Origin: Actinomycetes bacterium
GTDB lineage: Bacteria > Actinomycetota > Coriobacteriia > Anaerosomatales > JAGXFU01
DNA: 64,000 bases
Reading direction: 5' to 3'
NCBI GenBank assembly: GCA_024637115.1
Contig: JAGXFU010000004.1
Location: forward strand, 1 to 64,000
Every line of letters starts with the position of its first letter. Within the stretch, counting starts at the first letter, position 1. This document shows positions 15,490 through 24,878 of this stretch, in pieces. Made by a program: the position numbers and the translations under genes. The notes under the pieces were generated by a model. The model made no database searches. It worked only from the letters and a program-made list of their open reading frames with translations, and had not been told where the DNA came from.

Positions 15490-16775
15490 TCACGCTCTCC
15501 GTTCGTGCCGAGTATCTGATCTCGCTCCTCATGGTACGCATGCGGCATCCGCGCCGCGCGCCAACCATAACGCACACCCACGCCTTCCTCGGCCATGACG
15601 ATCTCTCTCGGAATGAAGACGTAGATCATCAGCGAACCGAGCGCGATAACACCGAAACCAAAGAATATGACGTTCACGGCAACGGGACGCACAATGATAA
15701 GTCGCGCCCATTGGCCCTCGAATTCAAAGCTCGCAGAGTATGGTCCGAACTCAGCGCTCTCGCCCTCTTCCAGCACTACCTGGTGAATGGTTTCTCCGGC
15801 GACCACACGTAGCGCAAGCGGCTTGTCGCCGCGAGTCATCTCGGGATCCCACCGTGCTTCGACGACGGGCCATCCGTCCGGCATGACCTCGGAGTAGCTG
15901 GGCTCCCCTGCGGCAACCATGGGGAACTCGATGCGCACAGGGCTATCCGGAAGGCCTTCCGCACTCAACTCGACGAATGCCGCATCGCCAAACTCTCCGG
16001 GACTCACGTAGACAACGTATCCGTCAACACTCACGGGATAGTTCGCCGAGGCCGAGAATGGTTCCCATGTATCGCTCCCCCGCAACACCGATATCTGCGC
16101 CTCAAGCGATTTGACCTCACCGGTCGGCCACATCACGGGATCGATGCGGTCGAGCCGCACCGGAGTGCCAAACTCCGGAACGCTGCCCAGAGGACCTGTT
16201 TCCTTGTAGAGGTAGCCGGCGTCGCCGGGTTCTCGCACCTCGCCAACTGAGAAGTCGACAATCGCGGAACCTGCGAATGCCGAGGAAACAAGCGCTGCAA
16301 TCACCGCAACGACCATACCCAAGTGCATGAGAGCGGATCCCCACCAGCCGAAACGATGGCGGGCGAAGCGGCGCATGCCACCTGCGCCCGGCACTTCATG
16401 GTAGCCGGCAGCCTCGGCTCGAAGAGCAATTTCCTCGGCACTCACACCCTCAAGCAGCGTGTGCGGATCCAGGCCACCGCCGCGATAGCGGCTCGATGCG
16501 CGGCTGATCATGCTCCATGTTGCTGCGCTCAGAGACAGTGTGAAGAGCGCCAACCCGACGAGGAACCACCAGCTCGAAAAGACGTGGTCCATTTGGAGCG
16601 CACCGACTGCGGCAGCAACACCCGGATTGGCGCTCTGCCAGTCAGTGAAACTTTTGAGCGAGGTGCTTGAGCGCTGAGGCACAACCACACCGATCACGGC
16701 CGCGCCCAGGACGAACGTCATGAGCGCGACCGAGATACGGCGCGATATCAGTCTATCCAGCAGCTTCTTGTTCAC
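15486..16775 (-). CDS. resB: Cytochrome c biogenesis protein ResB
   Basis: 429 residues from a GTG at 16775. Membrane segments near 17-33 and 68-90 and around 150-170 surround a large extracytoplasmic domain (about 185-355). A final span (VNVIFFGFGVIALGSLMIYVFIP) precedes a short cytoplasmic tail. This matches the ResB/Ccs1 family, the second half of the system II haem ligation complex. The gene lies between the 2636-residue cytochrome and ccsB with very short gaps, pointing to dedicated maturation of that cytochrome. Confidence 0.9.
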   Translation of the reverse strand: MNKKLLDRLISRRISVALMTFVLGAAVIGVVVPQRSSTSLKSFTDWQSANPGVAAAVGALQMDHVFSSWWFLVGLALFTLSLSAATWSMISRASSRYRGGGLDPHTLLEGVSAEEIALRAEAAGYHEVPGAGGMRRFARHRFGWWGSALMHLGMVVAVIAALVSSAFAGSAIVDFSVGEVREPGDAGYLYKETGPLGSVPEFGTPVRLDRIDPVMWPTGEVKSLEAQISVLRGSDTWEPFSASANYPVSVDGYVVYVSPGEFGDAAFVELSAEGLPDSPVRIEFPMVAAGEPSYSEVMPDGWPVVEARWDPEMTRGDKPLALRVVAGETIHQVVLEEGESAEFGPYSASFEFEGQWARLIIVRPVAVNVIFFGFGVIALGSLMIYVFIPREIVMAEEGVGVRYGWRAARMPHAYHEERDQILGTNGERE

Positions 16776-16807
16776 AACGTCATTGTGACGCGCGGATCAT
16801 GTGCTGC

Positions 16808-19800
16808 CTACCAGTTTTCCGTGAGGCTGTTACCGGTCGAGTGATTGGTCTTGCACGCTGTTGACGTGCGCGCGTAACTCGTGAGCTGACAGTTGCTCTT
16901 AGAGTATGCAGACGGATCCGCACTCTTGGTAAAGCTTGAAATGTACATGGTTCGCTTGTCGTTGTTGTACGCGTATCGTGCCGGCATGCTGCCGTCTCCA
17001 TCGCCAAGTAGCTTGGACATTCCTCCTCCGTGGGGAATCGAAATGTGGCAGTTCACGCATGCGGCACTCCCGTGCGCGCCTTGTCCACCGCCGTGCACCT
17101 TGTTCTCCCGGACGCCGGGGTGGCAGTTCGAGCAGAACAGGTTGTCATAATCGGTGAGCAACATGTTCATGGTGATGAGCTGACCGGCTCCTGCGCCCTC
17201 GGTGGCAATCGGCCAGTCGGTACGCGGTCCACGCAGCGAGTACTCCACCGAGGAACCGTGCGGCCCCTGAGCATAGTTCTCCATGTCGGGGTCGAGCGTC
17301 GGATCCCCATTGCCATCGAGGATCACATCGCCGTTGACGTCGAGAAGCCAGGGACTTGGAGCGTTCGGGTCGCCATGACAGTCAGAGCAATACATCGTGT
17401 CGCCGACGCTCCATCCCGCAGCCAGCTGACCAGGGGTGATATTGGTAGTGCCGTAGGTCGTTGTGTCGGCGAACGCACCGTTCGGCGCAGTCACGGGATG
17501 TCGGGACTGGTTGCCCACGTTGAAGTCCGCCGCAAGATTGGTCCAGCGGTTGACGGTGACGGCAGGACTTGGCCCGGTGTAGCTTGACCAGCCATACGGC
17601 TTGGCATTACCAACGTTCGAGAGGCTGGTGATTGTTCCGCCCCAGCCCGCGAGACCGGCGTTCGCGCTGGTATGGCATTTAAAGCAGATCTCGTACTCAT
17701 AGTCCGAGTAGACCTTGCGCGACAACCTGGAGTTCACCTGGACGTCGGTCGGACGGTTCGTTGTCGCCAATGCTGCGGAGTTGAACGCCTGACCTGAGAC
17801 ACCCCGCAGGGCCTCGGAAACCGTGTTCGTGGAACCGAATTCGTGCCGTGCGTCGCCGACCACATGATGATTATGGCAATCCGCACACTCGACATGCTTG
17901 TTGGCAGGGTTGCTCAGGTATGCTTGGCTTTCATCGCCACTCGAGAGCCTGTGCTTGTTGGTGTAGAGGTACGGCTTGTGACCATATACGCTGGCATGCA
18001 TCTGCGAGTTGATCACTTCGTTGGAGACGCTCATGGGCTGCGTTCCGTACCAGTCCCAGCGACCCGATGTCTGCACTGAATCAGGCGACCTGGAATCCCC
18101 CGTGAGCAGAGTGCCGCCGTTTTCCACGAAGTCCGTCCACTGACTGTGGCAGCGGAAGCACATCTCCTCTTCGTTGATCTCAAGAGTAGCCGGTGCCGGT
18201 CCGCCGAGCGCGTTGATCAAACGCTGTTCCGCTGATGTGTGGACCGAGAACTTCCCGCTCGAGAGGGTGCCCTCAAGGTTGCCATGGCACTTGGCGCAGT
18301 TGGCTCGGAAGATCGATCCGTCGTTGAATGCGCCAGGGGCGTCGTAGTTGTGTGGCGATGCCTCGAACCAGTCGGCGTCAAGACTCCATATCTCACTCTC
18401 ATAGAGAACATTCGCCTTCTGACCTGTCTGATTGCGGACAAGTGAGGATGTATGGCAGCTCAAACACAGCGGTGCATCAGTATCCGACGCTGTCGGATTA
18501 GCATCAGTGGCACTGTTGCGCAGGCTGAACGCCTTGCCCGATCCACCCGGCAACGCCTGATACTCACTGTGATCAAGGTGGCAGGTAACACACGAGATGC
18601 TCGTGGTGTCCGTGGGATACGTCCCATCTCCAGGTGCGATCCAGGGATCAGCCGCATCGAGTACATGATGATATGAATCTGTAGCGTTCACCATATCGGT
18701 GTATGCCGAGGCCGTGTGGCAACCCGAGTTGTTGCACGACTGGCCGCCACTGGATCCGCCGTGGTTCGTGTGGGTGTGACTCGTGTGACATGCGAGTCCA
18801 GTCGCGCCGCTACCACAGCCCATGGTGGTAGCCGCCATTTCAGTATCGAGTTGGTGACATGCGGGGTTAGTTCCGAGCGTGTCACTGCCCGAAGCAGAGC
18901 ACCCTGCGCTCGCCTTGTCATGGATTGCGCGCACGTCGGTCGTGTTGTCGTGACAAGCGCCGATCGTGCAACCGCTGCCTGGTGTTGCCTGGTGCTCAGA
19001 AGCGGTTGGCCATTTGTCGTGCTTCGTCGTGTGACACGCCTCGCAGGTACCGTTGTTCCATGTTGTGTTCTTGATGATGTTGACCGAGTTCGGCGACGTG
19101 CTGTTGTGACAGTTCAGGCAGTACGGCAACGTCCAGCCCGCACGCGTGGTGTGTGCGGTCTTGAGCGTGAGCGTGTGGCAGTTCACGCATGCTGTGCTCT
19201 GCGTGTAGCCGCCGATCGATGCCGCTGCATTGCCCGCAGCGCGGTGCTTGGTCGTGTCGTCGCCGGTGAGGCCGTTGTGGTTCGTGGAGGTGAACGTCGC
19301 GCTCGTGTGGCAGCCACTCGCCTGTCCGCACGTCTTCGTAGCCGAGGTCATATCCTTATCCTTGGCATCATGACAGCCCGAGAGCGTGCAGCTGCGGTCC
19401 TTGTGCAAGGTGTGCAGGTTGTAGGTGTTGTGACACCCGTTGCCCACAGCCCCGCACCCGGCAGTGGAGCTACCGGTGACCACGGGAGCGGTCGTGGCAC
19501 TGTGCATCGCCTGATTCGCGCCCATGTCAGTGGTGTTGTGACAGTCCGCGCAGTTGCTGTTCTGCCAGCTGAGCGTCTTGACCTCAGTTGTCACGTTGGC
19601 GTTGTAGCTATGACACTCGGAGCATGTGACTTTCGCACCCCGAGTCTTGGAGCTGAACCCTGACGTCGCATCGTGGGCGTCTTTGAGGTTGAGGTCGTGA
19701 CAGACGGAACACGCCGCGCTTCCGGAGCCTCCGCCACTGAGCGTTCCGAGACCGGCGGTCGCGGTGTGCAGTGCGGTGCTGTAGTGACCGCCCGGTGTCG

Positions 19801-22800
19801 GATCGGTGAGCGGCTTGGTATCGACTGCGCCGGAGAAGGCACCTGAGTGGCACACAGCGCACTCGGCGCCGTTGTTGCCGGCCTTCCATGCCGCATTCAT
19901 TGTCGAGCTCGTGTGGCATGCGCTCGAAAGGCAGCTCACCGCGCCCGCCGGGTGGAAGGTGGTCACAGCATCTCCCGATGTGGCGCTTGAGTGACAGCCC
20001 GCGCCTGATGCGGCGCATCCGGTCTCGATGCCTTCGCCCGAGCCGTCGGAATACGCGCTCACGATGGTGTAGTCGTGGTCCGGCCCGTGGTTCGAGTCGG
20101 TCTTGTCGGTATGGCAGCCGCCAGAGCCTGAACCGCAACTCATGAGCGCAGAGCTCATGTCTTTGTCGAGCGCATGGCAGTCCGCGTTGGCACAGCCGGT
20201 TGCGGCGGTGTCGTGGATCGTGCGCACGTCGGTGGTGTTATGGCAGCCGCCGTTGGCGCAGCTCACGGCCACGCCTACCGTACCGAGGGTCGCAGTGTGC
20301 GTCCCGGTCGTGTAGGTCGTGTGGCTCGCAGTGTGGCAGTCCGCGCACACAGGGGTGGGCCAGCTCGCCTTGACCTGTATCGGGGACGCGGGAAGCGCTG
20401 TGGAGTTGTGGCAACCCAGGCTGCCCGTACCACCGCTCGAACACGACACCGCACCGATGCTGCTCGTCGCATGAGCAGCAAGCAGCGTTGAGGTGTGGCA
20501 GTCGTCACATGCGTTCTCGAAGCTGTATGCGCCGAGCGTGCTCGTCATGTTCGAGGCGGTGTGCTTCGAGTCATCGCCGTTGACCTCGCTGCCCTGTCCG
20601 ATGCTGTGGACCTTGGTGGCAGTGCTGTAGTACGCGCTCGTATGGCATCCGGACGCCTGACCGCAGCTCTTGGCGCTCGGAGCGTAGGCCAGGTTGCCGG
20701 AAACGCCGTAGCTCCAGCTCGCCGCACCCGCCGGGTCGTGGCAGGTCATGCAGTCGTTGTGGATGTTCACGCTCTTGTCCGCTCCCGCACGCGAGAGGTT
20801 TGCTGTGTTGTGGCAGCCCACACCGGTCGATCCGCAGCCGGTGTTGGTGGCGCTGTGAGCGCTCACGTTGCCATGAGCCGCGGTGATGCCTGAGCCGTCG
20901 TGGCACGCGTTGCACAGATCAGTGCTCCAGTTGCCCGTGATCGCGGTGGTCGAACCCGTGTTGTTGTGGCACTTCAGGCAACCCGAACCCGAACCCGACA
21001 TCGCAGAGGTGGACTTTGTGTGCTCGGCATTGAGGACCATGCCGTGGCAGGCGGAGCATGTGTTGCTCTGGCCATTGAGGCTGTAGGCCGCCGCACCCTG
21101 CGTCGTGCTCGTGTGCAGGCCGGCGTTGTAGTGGTTTGCCTGGGTGTAGGTGTCGTGGCATGCATCAGTGTTGCCACAGCTCTTGGCCGTCGGTCTGGCG
21201 TCGATAGTGGCGGCCTGATGGCAACCCGATAGCGCGCAGCTCGCGGCGTCTTTGTGGAGCGTGTGCACATCATAGGTGTTGTGGCAGTTCGTGCCGGTCG
21301 CACCGCAGCCCTCAGTCGATGTCGCCAGAGCGACAGGTGCCGTGATGGTGTGGTTGATCGTATGGCACTCGGCACAGTCGTTGTTGGTCCAGCTGTCCGT
21401 CTTGACCTCGGAGCTTGTGGAGCTGTGGCACTCGCCGCAGGTCACCTTCGCGCCCATAGTAGCGGCACTGAAGCCTGCACCCTGGTGGGCGTCTTTGAGA
21501 CTCAGTTCGTGGCACGTGGCACACGATGCACTCGCGGTACCACCCGCAGTCACGTTGCCAAGGCCCGTGGTGGCGGTATGAAGATCGAGATCATAGTGAC
21601 CGGCGCTGGTCTCGTCACCGAGCGCAATGGTGTCCGGAGCGCCGGTGAAGCTCCCGTCGTGGCAACGCGCACAGTCGGCATCGTCACCGCTGGTACGGAA
21701 CGCCCCGGTGAAGCTCGCCGAGGAGTGACATGCCCCGCTCACGCACCCGCTCGCAGGATGATATGCGGTTGCAGCGTCTGTGCGCAGCGCGTCCGTGCCG
21801 TGACAGCCAGCGCCGGAATTGGAGCAGCCCGTCTCTACACCCTCGCCCGCACCATCAGAGTAGTCGCTCGCGGCGTCGTATGAGTGGGCGGCGTCGTGCA
21901 TGCCGGTGTGGCAGTCGACGCAACCAGTGATCGCGGACAGGTCCGTGTCCGCATTGGTGTGGCACACATTGCAACTCGTAATCGAGCTGTCGAGGGAGTA
22001 GACCGCATCCGCGTGCAGGACCGAGACGTCACTCGTTTCGTGGCACCCGCCCTCACAGCCCGGGTTTGCCAGGTCGTGTGCAGAGCCAAGCGAGTTGTGT
22101 AGGCTGCCGTGGCAGTCCGCGCAGGCGTCGTTTGTCCAGCCGGCGGCAATCACGCTCCTGGCGTTGATCGGTGCGTTCATAGTGTGACAATCGAAGCACT
22201 CGACCGCGCCTGCGCTGAGTGTGAAGGTGTGCTCTGCCTTGAGCGAGGTGGCGTGGCAGCTCGAGCACGTCTTGTTGGCGATCGCTGTGCCCATGCCGGT
22301 CGCTGTATGGTCGGCGAGGTACGGGTCGTAGTGGTTCGGGTCGTAGGGCTGGTAGTCGTAGGTGCCGAGCACCGTGGAGTTGTGACAGTCCGTGCAGCGA
22401 GCCTCGTAGTTGTCCTGGAGGTAGTCATCGAGAGCTGCATCCGAGCGATCGTGGCAGCCATCACATCCGCCGACCATCCCACGGGTCACATGCTGCACGA
22501 GACTCGTGAACGTCGAGTGACAGGTCAGACAGTCCGCATTGTCGGTGGTGAGCGTGGGGGTCTCCTGCGTATCGTGCAGCATCGCATGATCCGTGTGACA
22601 GTCATAGCAGCTGTTCACGGTCGGCACAGCATTGGGTGTCGTATGACAGCTCTGACAGCTTGAGCCGCGAGGGCCGGTGACTGTCGCGTTGAGAGGATCA
22701 GTGTGGATGAAGTCGATCATGTCGGTGTCGTGGCAGCTGCCGCAACTCCCACCCATGGTCGCTGACCAGTCGTGCTTGGAGGCGTACTCGGCGCTCTCGT

Positions 22801-24718
22801 GAGGCTCACCCGCAGTGGCCGCGCCCGGATCGCCGGAGTCCACCACGTGGCACGCCTGGCAGGTGTTGTTCGGAACGGTGAGCCAGCCTGCCGGGAAGTA
22901 CCCGGCGGCGTGGCAGTCAGCACAGCCGATCGCTGCAGCGCCCGGATCGGTAAGCGAACTCGACTTGCCGTGCTCGGACGTGAGCTCGAGGATGTGGCAG
23001 GTGGAGCAGAGCTCTCCGCCGGTCCTGGGAACGCTCACGTTGGCGTTCGAGCCGTTGTGTGGGGGTGCCGGGTGGCTGACCATGTCAACGACACCGGAGC
23101 CAGTGTGGCATCCGGAGTCGGTGCAGTCCTTGGTCGAGGGGAACACGTCCGGGCCGTGACAGGTCAGACAGTCCGTGGCCCAGCTGTTGGAAACGAGCGA
23201 CGCATGCTGCGAACGAGCTGCATTCGTGTCGTCGTGGATGATCGAAAGGTCATTGCCGTGGCAGGCGCGACAGTCGGCCGTAGCAGCAACGCCGCCCCCG
23301 TCGTGATCTGAGTCGATGAAGTTGTGAGGCTGCTCCGAGTTCGCGAGCTGGTGACAACCGGTCACCGAGCCGTCGCCGGCCCACGTGCACGAACCGTAGC
23401 CGGTGCTCGCGGGGTTTGAGAACTCATCGAGCGCGTAATCGGCGTAGACCGTATGGCATGCTGCACAGCCCGCCGCCTCGGTCTTGGAGCTTGTGCGGCC
23501 ATGTTCTGTCCACATGCCAAGCGAGTGGCAGTCCGTGCAGTCGAATCGACCGGCCGGGTAGAGCCCGGCGGTCCGGGTCGCCTCGTGATCGAAACTGCCG
23601 CCGTGATCGGAGGCCTTGTCTGCGTGACAACTCTCGGCGCAGTCCGGCGCTATCGAATCAGGCAGCACAGAATAGGTCTTGAAACAGTCGACTGTCACAT
23701 AGTTGTACCGGGCCGAGGGATTCTTGGAGCCAGTCGCGCGCACTTCAATCGTATGAGTCCCCGCAGCGAGAATTCCTGACTCAAAGACAACTGCCTGGTT
23801 GATCGTTGTGGGTGCGTACATGTCTACCGTGGCCGCAAGCCCACCGTCGATCCAAACCTGAGCGATTCCTCGGTATGGATCCCTATCCGACACGAGGACG
23901 ACCTTCTCACCCTCGAACGTGATCGACAAACCTGCATTCGTGACATTCGAATAGGACATCCGACCGAGCGTGTACACGGGCTTGTAGCTCATCCGCCACG
24001 ACGAAGCGCTCGGTGTGAGCGCGACAACGTTCTCCGGCAGACCGTACTCGACGCTCGCGGGATGACTGAAGTTCTCTCGGGTCACAGCACCATTGTCCTG
24101 TGTGCTGGCAAGGTCGTGGCATCCGGCCGTGGCGCAGTAGTTCGTCTCGGTAGTCGCTGAATAGATGGTCTGATCGCCGTCAACCACGCCGTGGGCGACT
24201 CTGCCACTCCATGGTGACTGGACCGACGAACTGTGCGCAGCATGGGTAGCGCTCGTAGCGGACTGATGGCACGCATCGCAGCTGGCCATTGCATGGCAAC
24301 TCGCACAGCGGCTGTCTGCCGTGTCGATGTCTGCAATCCAGCGACTGGACGAATGAATGATGTGGAGCAACGCCGGATCGGTGTTGATGGACGTAGGCGA
24401 AGCGAATGACGCACCGGAAACGGGATCCGTATAGGTAGGGAGAGCAGCTAGCAGAGACTGCCCCCACCCGGGATGGCAATACGCACCGCAGTTGGCACCT
24501 GCCTGGTGATACGGATGAGTTCCAACCATGCTCGCGTTATGACACGCGATACAGGCGGTATCTCTGTCCACAGGGCCGACCTCAAACTCCACGGAAGCGC
24601 TGTGGCACGCCAGACACGTAGAATTATCCGCAGATGCAACAGAAACACCGCCCAACACCGCTGCAAAAGACAACAGAACGATGATGGCGGCTCGAGCGAC
24701 TCTGAGTCGCCTGCACAT
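16808..24718 (-). CDS. Giant secreted multihaem c-type cytochrome
   Basis: 2636 residues from an ATG at 24718 with GGGAG 7 nt upstream. The signal peptide (RRLRVARAAIIVLLSFAAVL ... VASA) ends near residue 30. By hand I count about 48 CXXCH haem sites and about 26 longer CXnCH variants (n = 3 to 13), so 48 to about 74 haems. Many Gly/Ser/Thr-rich spacers carry extra His residues that could be distal ligands (LKDAH, AEHT). One non-haem beta-sandwich insert lies at about residues 240-350. There is no C-terminal membrane span or sorting motif; the end reads NSLTENW. It should form a long haem wire on or beyond the cell surface for extracellular electron transfer. The resB-ccsB genes follow in the same operon. 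Close homologues and the true haem number cannot be determined here. Confidence 0.93.
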   Translation of the reverse strand: MCRRLRVARAAIIVLLSFAAVLGGVSVASADNSTCLACHSASVEFEVGPVDRDTACIACHNASMVGTHPYHQAGANCGAYCHPGWGQSLLAALPTYTDPVSGASFASPTSINTDPALLHIIHSSSRWIADIDTADSRCASCHAMASCDACHQSATSATHAAHSSSVQSPWSGRVAHGVVDGDQTIYSATTETNYCATAGCHDLASTQDNGAVTRENFSHPASVEYGLPENVVALTPSASSWRMSYKPVYTLGRMSYSNVTNAGLSITFEGEKVVLVSDRDPYRGIAQVWIDGGLAATVDMYAPTTINQAVVFESGILAAGTHTIEVRATGSKNPSARYNYVTVDCFKTYSVLPDSIAPDCAESCHADKASDHGGSFDHEATRTAGLYPAGRFDCTDCHSLGMWTEHGRTSSKTEAAGCAACHTVYADYALDEFSNPASTGYGSCTWAGDGSVTGCHQLANSEQPHNFIDSDHDGGGVAATADCRACHGNDLSIIHDDTNAARSQHASLVSNSWATDCLTCHGPDVFPSTKDCTDSGCHTGSGVVDMVSHPAPPHNGSNANVSVPRTGGELCSTCHILELTSEHGKSSSLTDPGAAAIGCADCHAAGYFPAGWLTVPNNTCQACHVVDSGDPGAATAGEPHESAEYASKHDWSATMGGSCGSCHDTDMIDFIHTDPLNATVTGPRGSSCQSCHTTPNAVPTVNSCYDCHTDHAMLHDTQETPTLTTDNADCLTCHSTFTSLVQHVTRGMVGGCDGCHDRSDAALDDYLQDNYEARCTDCHNSTVLGTYDYQPYDPNHYDPYLADHTATGMGTAIANKTCSSCHATSLKAEHTFTLSAGAVECFDCHTMNAPINARSVIAAGWTNDACADCHGSLHNSLGSAHDLANPGCEGGCHETSDVSVLHADAVYSLDSSITSCNVCHTNADTDLSAITGCVDCHTGMHDAAHSYDAASDYSDGAGEGVETGCSNSGAGCHGTDALRTDAATAYHPASGCVSGACHSSASFTGAFRTSGDDADCARCHDGSFTGAPDTIALGDETSAGHYDLDLHTATTGLGNVTAGGTASASCATCHELSLKDAHQGAGFSAATMGAKVTCGECHSSTSSEVKTDSWTNNDCAECHTINHTITAPVALATSTEGCGATGTNCHNTYDVHTLHKDAASCALSGCHQAATIDARPTAKSCGNTDACHDTYTQANHYNAGLHTSTTQGAAAYSLNGQSNTCSACHGMVLNAEHTKSTSAMSGSGSGCLKCHNNTGSTTAITGNWSTDLCNACHDGSGITAAHGNVSAHSATNTGCGSTGVGCHNTANLSRAGADKSVNIHNDCMTCHDPAGAASWSYGVSGNLAYAPSAKSCGQASGCHTSAYYSTATKVHSIGQGSEVNGDDSKHTASNMTSTLGAYSFENACDDCHTSTLLAAHATSSIGAVSCSSGGTGSLGCHNSTALPASPIQVKASWPTPVCADCHTASHTTYTTGTHTATLGTVGVAVSCANGGCHNTTDVRTIHDTAATGCANADCHALDKDMSSALMSCGSGSGGCHTDKTDSNHGPDHDYTIVSAYSDGSGEGIETGCAASGAGCHSSATSGDAVTTFHPAGAVSCLSSACHTSSTMNAAWKAGNNGAECAVCHSGAFSGAVDTKPLTDPTPGGHYSTALHTATAGLGTLSGGGSGSAACSVCHDLNLKDAHDATSGFSSKTRGAKVTCSECHSYNANVTTEVKTLSWQNSNCADCHNTTDMGANQAMHSATTAPVVTGSSTAGCGAVGNGCHNTYNLHTLHKDRSCTLSGCHDAKDKDMTSATKTCGQASGCHTSATFTSTNHNGLTGDDTTKHRAAGNAAASIGGYTQSTACVNCHTLTLKTAHTTRAGWTLPYCLNCHNSTSPNSVNIIKNTTWNNGTCEACHTTKHDKWPTASEHQATPGSGCTIGACHDNTTDVRAIHDKASAGCSASGSDTLGTNPACHQLDTEMAATTMGCGSGATGLACHTSHTHTNHGGSSGGQSCNNSGCHTASAYTDMVNATDSYHHVLDAADPWIAPGDGTYPTDTTSISCVTCHLDHSEYQALPGGSGKAFSLRNSATDANPTASDTDAPLCLSCHTSSLVRNQTGQKANVLYESEIWSLDADWFEASPHNYDAPGAFNDGSIFRANCAKCHGNLEGTLSSGKFSVHTSAEQRLINALGGPAPATLEINEEEMCFRCHSQWTDFVENGGTLLTGDSRSPDSVQTSGRWDWYGTQPMSVSNEVINSQMHASVYGHKPYLYTNKHRLSSGDESQAYLSNPANKHVECADCHNHHVVGDARHEFGSTNTVSEALRGVSGQAFNSAALATTNRPTDVQVNSRLSRKVYSDYEYEICFKCHTSANAGLAGWGGTITSLSNVGNAKPYGWSSYTGPSPAVTVNRWTNLAADFNVGNQSRHPVTAPNGAFADTTTYGTTNITPGQLAAGWSVGDTMYCSDCHGDPNAPSPWLLDVNGDVILDGNGDPTLDPDMENYAQGPHGSSVEYSLRGPRTDWPIATEGAGAGQLITMNMLLTDYDNLFCSNCHPGVRENKVHGGGQGAHGSAACVNCHISIPHGGGMSKLLGDGDGSMPARYAYNNDKRTMYISSFTKSADPSAYSKSNCQLTSYARTSTACKTNHSTGNSLTENW
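19382..20055 (-). repeat. Internal duplication, copy B, in giant cytochrome
   Basis: A segment of about 220 codons repeats, in the same order of motifs, a segment about 600 residues closer to the N-terminus. Matching landmarks are SDGSGEGIETGC, the FHP motif, HYSTALHTATAGLG, CSVCHDLNLKDAH, GAKVTCSECHS and CHNTYNLHTLHKD. The sequences have diverged at the DNA level, so the duplication is old. Confidence 0.75.
21230..21860 (-). repeat. Internal duplication, copy A, in giant cytochrome
   Basis: This is the partner of the segment at 19382-20055. Landmarks are SDGAGEGVETGC, YHPASGC, HYDLDLHTATTGLG, CATCHELSLKDAH, GAKVTCGECHS and CHNTYDVHTLHKD. The cytochrome appears to have grown by duplication of multi-haem blocks and not of single haem motifs. 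Confidence 0.75.
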
Positions 24719-24779
24719 ATTGAACTCCCAGTCCCATTTGCGACCCGAGTGACCCACCCCTGATCACTCCGACCTGATA

Positions 24780-24797
24780 GCGATCTCGTCAGATCGC
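24780..24797 (-). promoter_or_regulatory. Perfect leader hairpin upstream of giant cytochrome
   Basis: GCGATCT and AGATCGC form a perfect 7-bp stem with a 4-nt loop, about 62 nt before the start codon. It is in the predicted 5' untranslated region and could affect mRNA stability or bind a regulator. Confidence 0.35.
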
Positions 24798-24829
24798 CCA
24801 GAACATATCGAGCCTCCCGAAATCGAGTG

Positions 24830-24848
24830 CCGCAGCAATAAGCTGCGG
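24830..24848 (-). promoter_or_regulatory. Perfect hairpin in cytochrome leader
   Basis: CCGCAGC and GCTGCGG form a perfect 7-bp stem with a 5-nt AT-rich loop. It lies about 25 nt after the predicted transcription start. No T-run follows, so it is more likely a leader structure or protein site than a terminator. Confidence 0.35.
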
Positions 24849-24878
24849 ACGGTACCGACTCGTATTGTTTCAGGTTCA

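Noticed and set aside
18716-19663. Long plus-strand frames opposite the giant cytochrome
   Set aside because: They arise from the repetitive Cys/His/Ser/Thr codons of the cytochrome read in reverse, giving Val/Ala/Arg-rich translations with no start signals.
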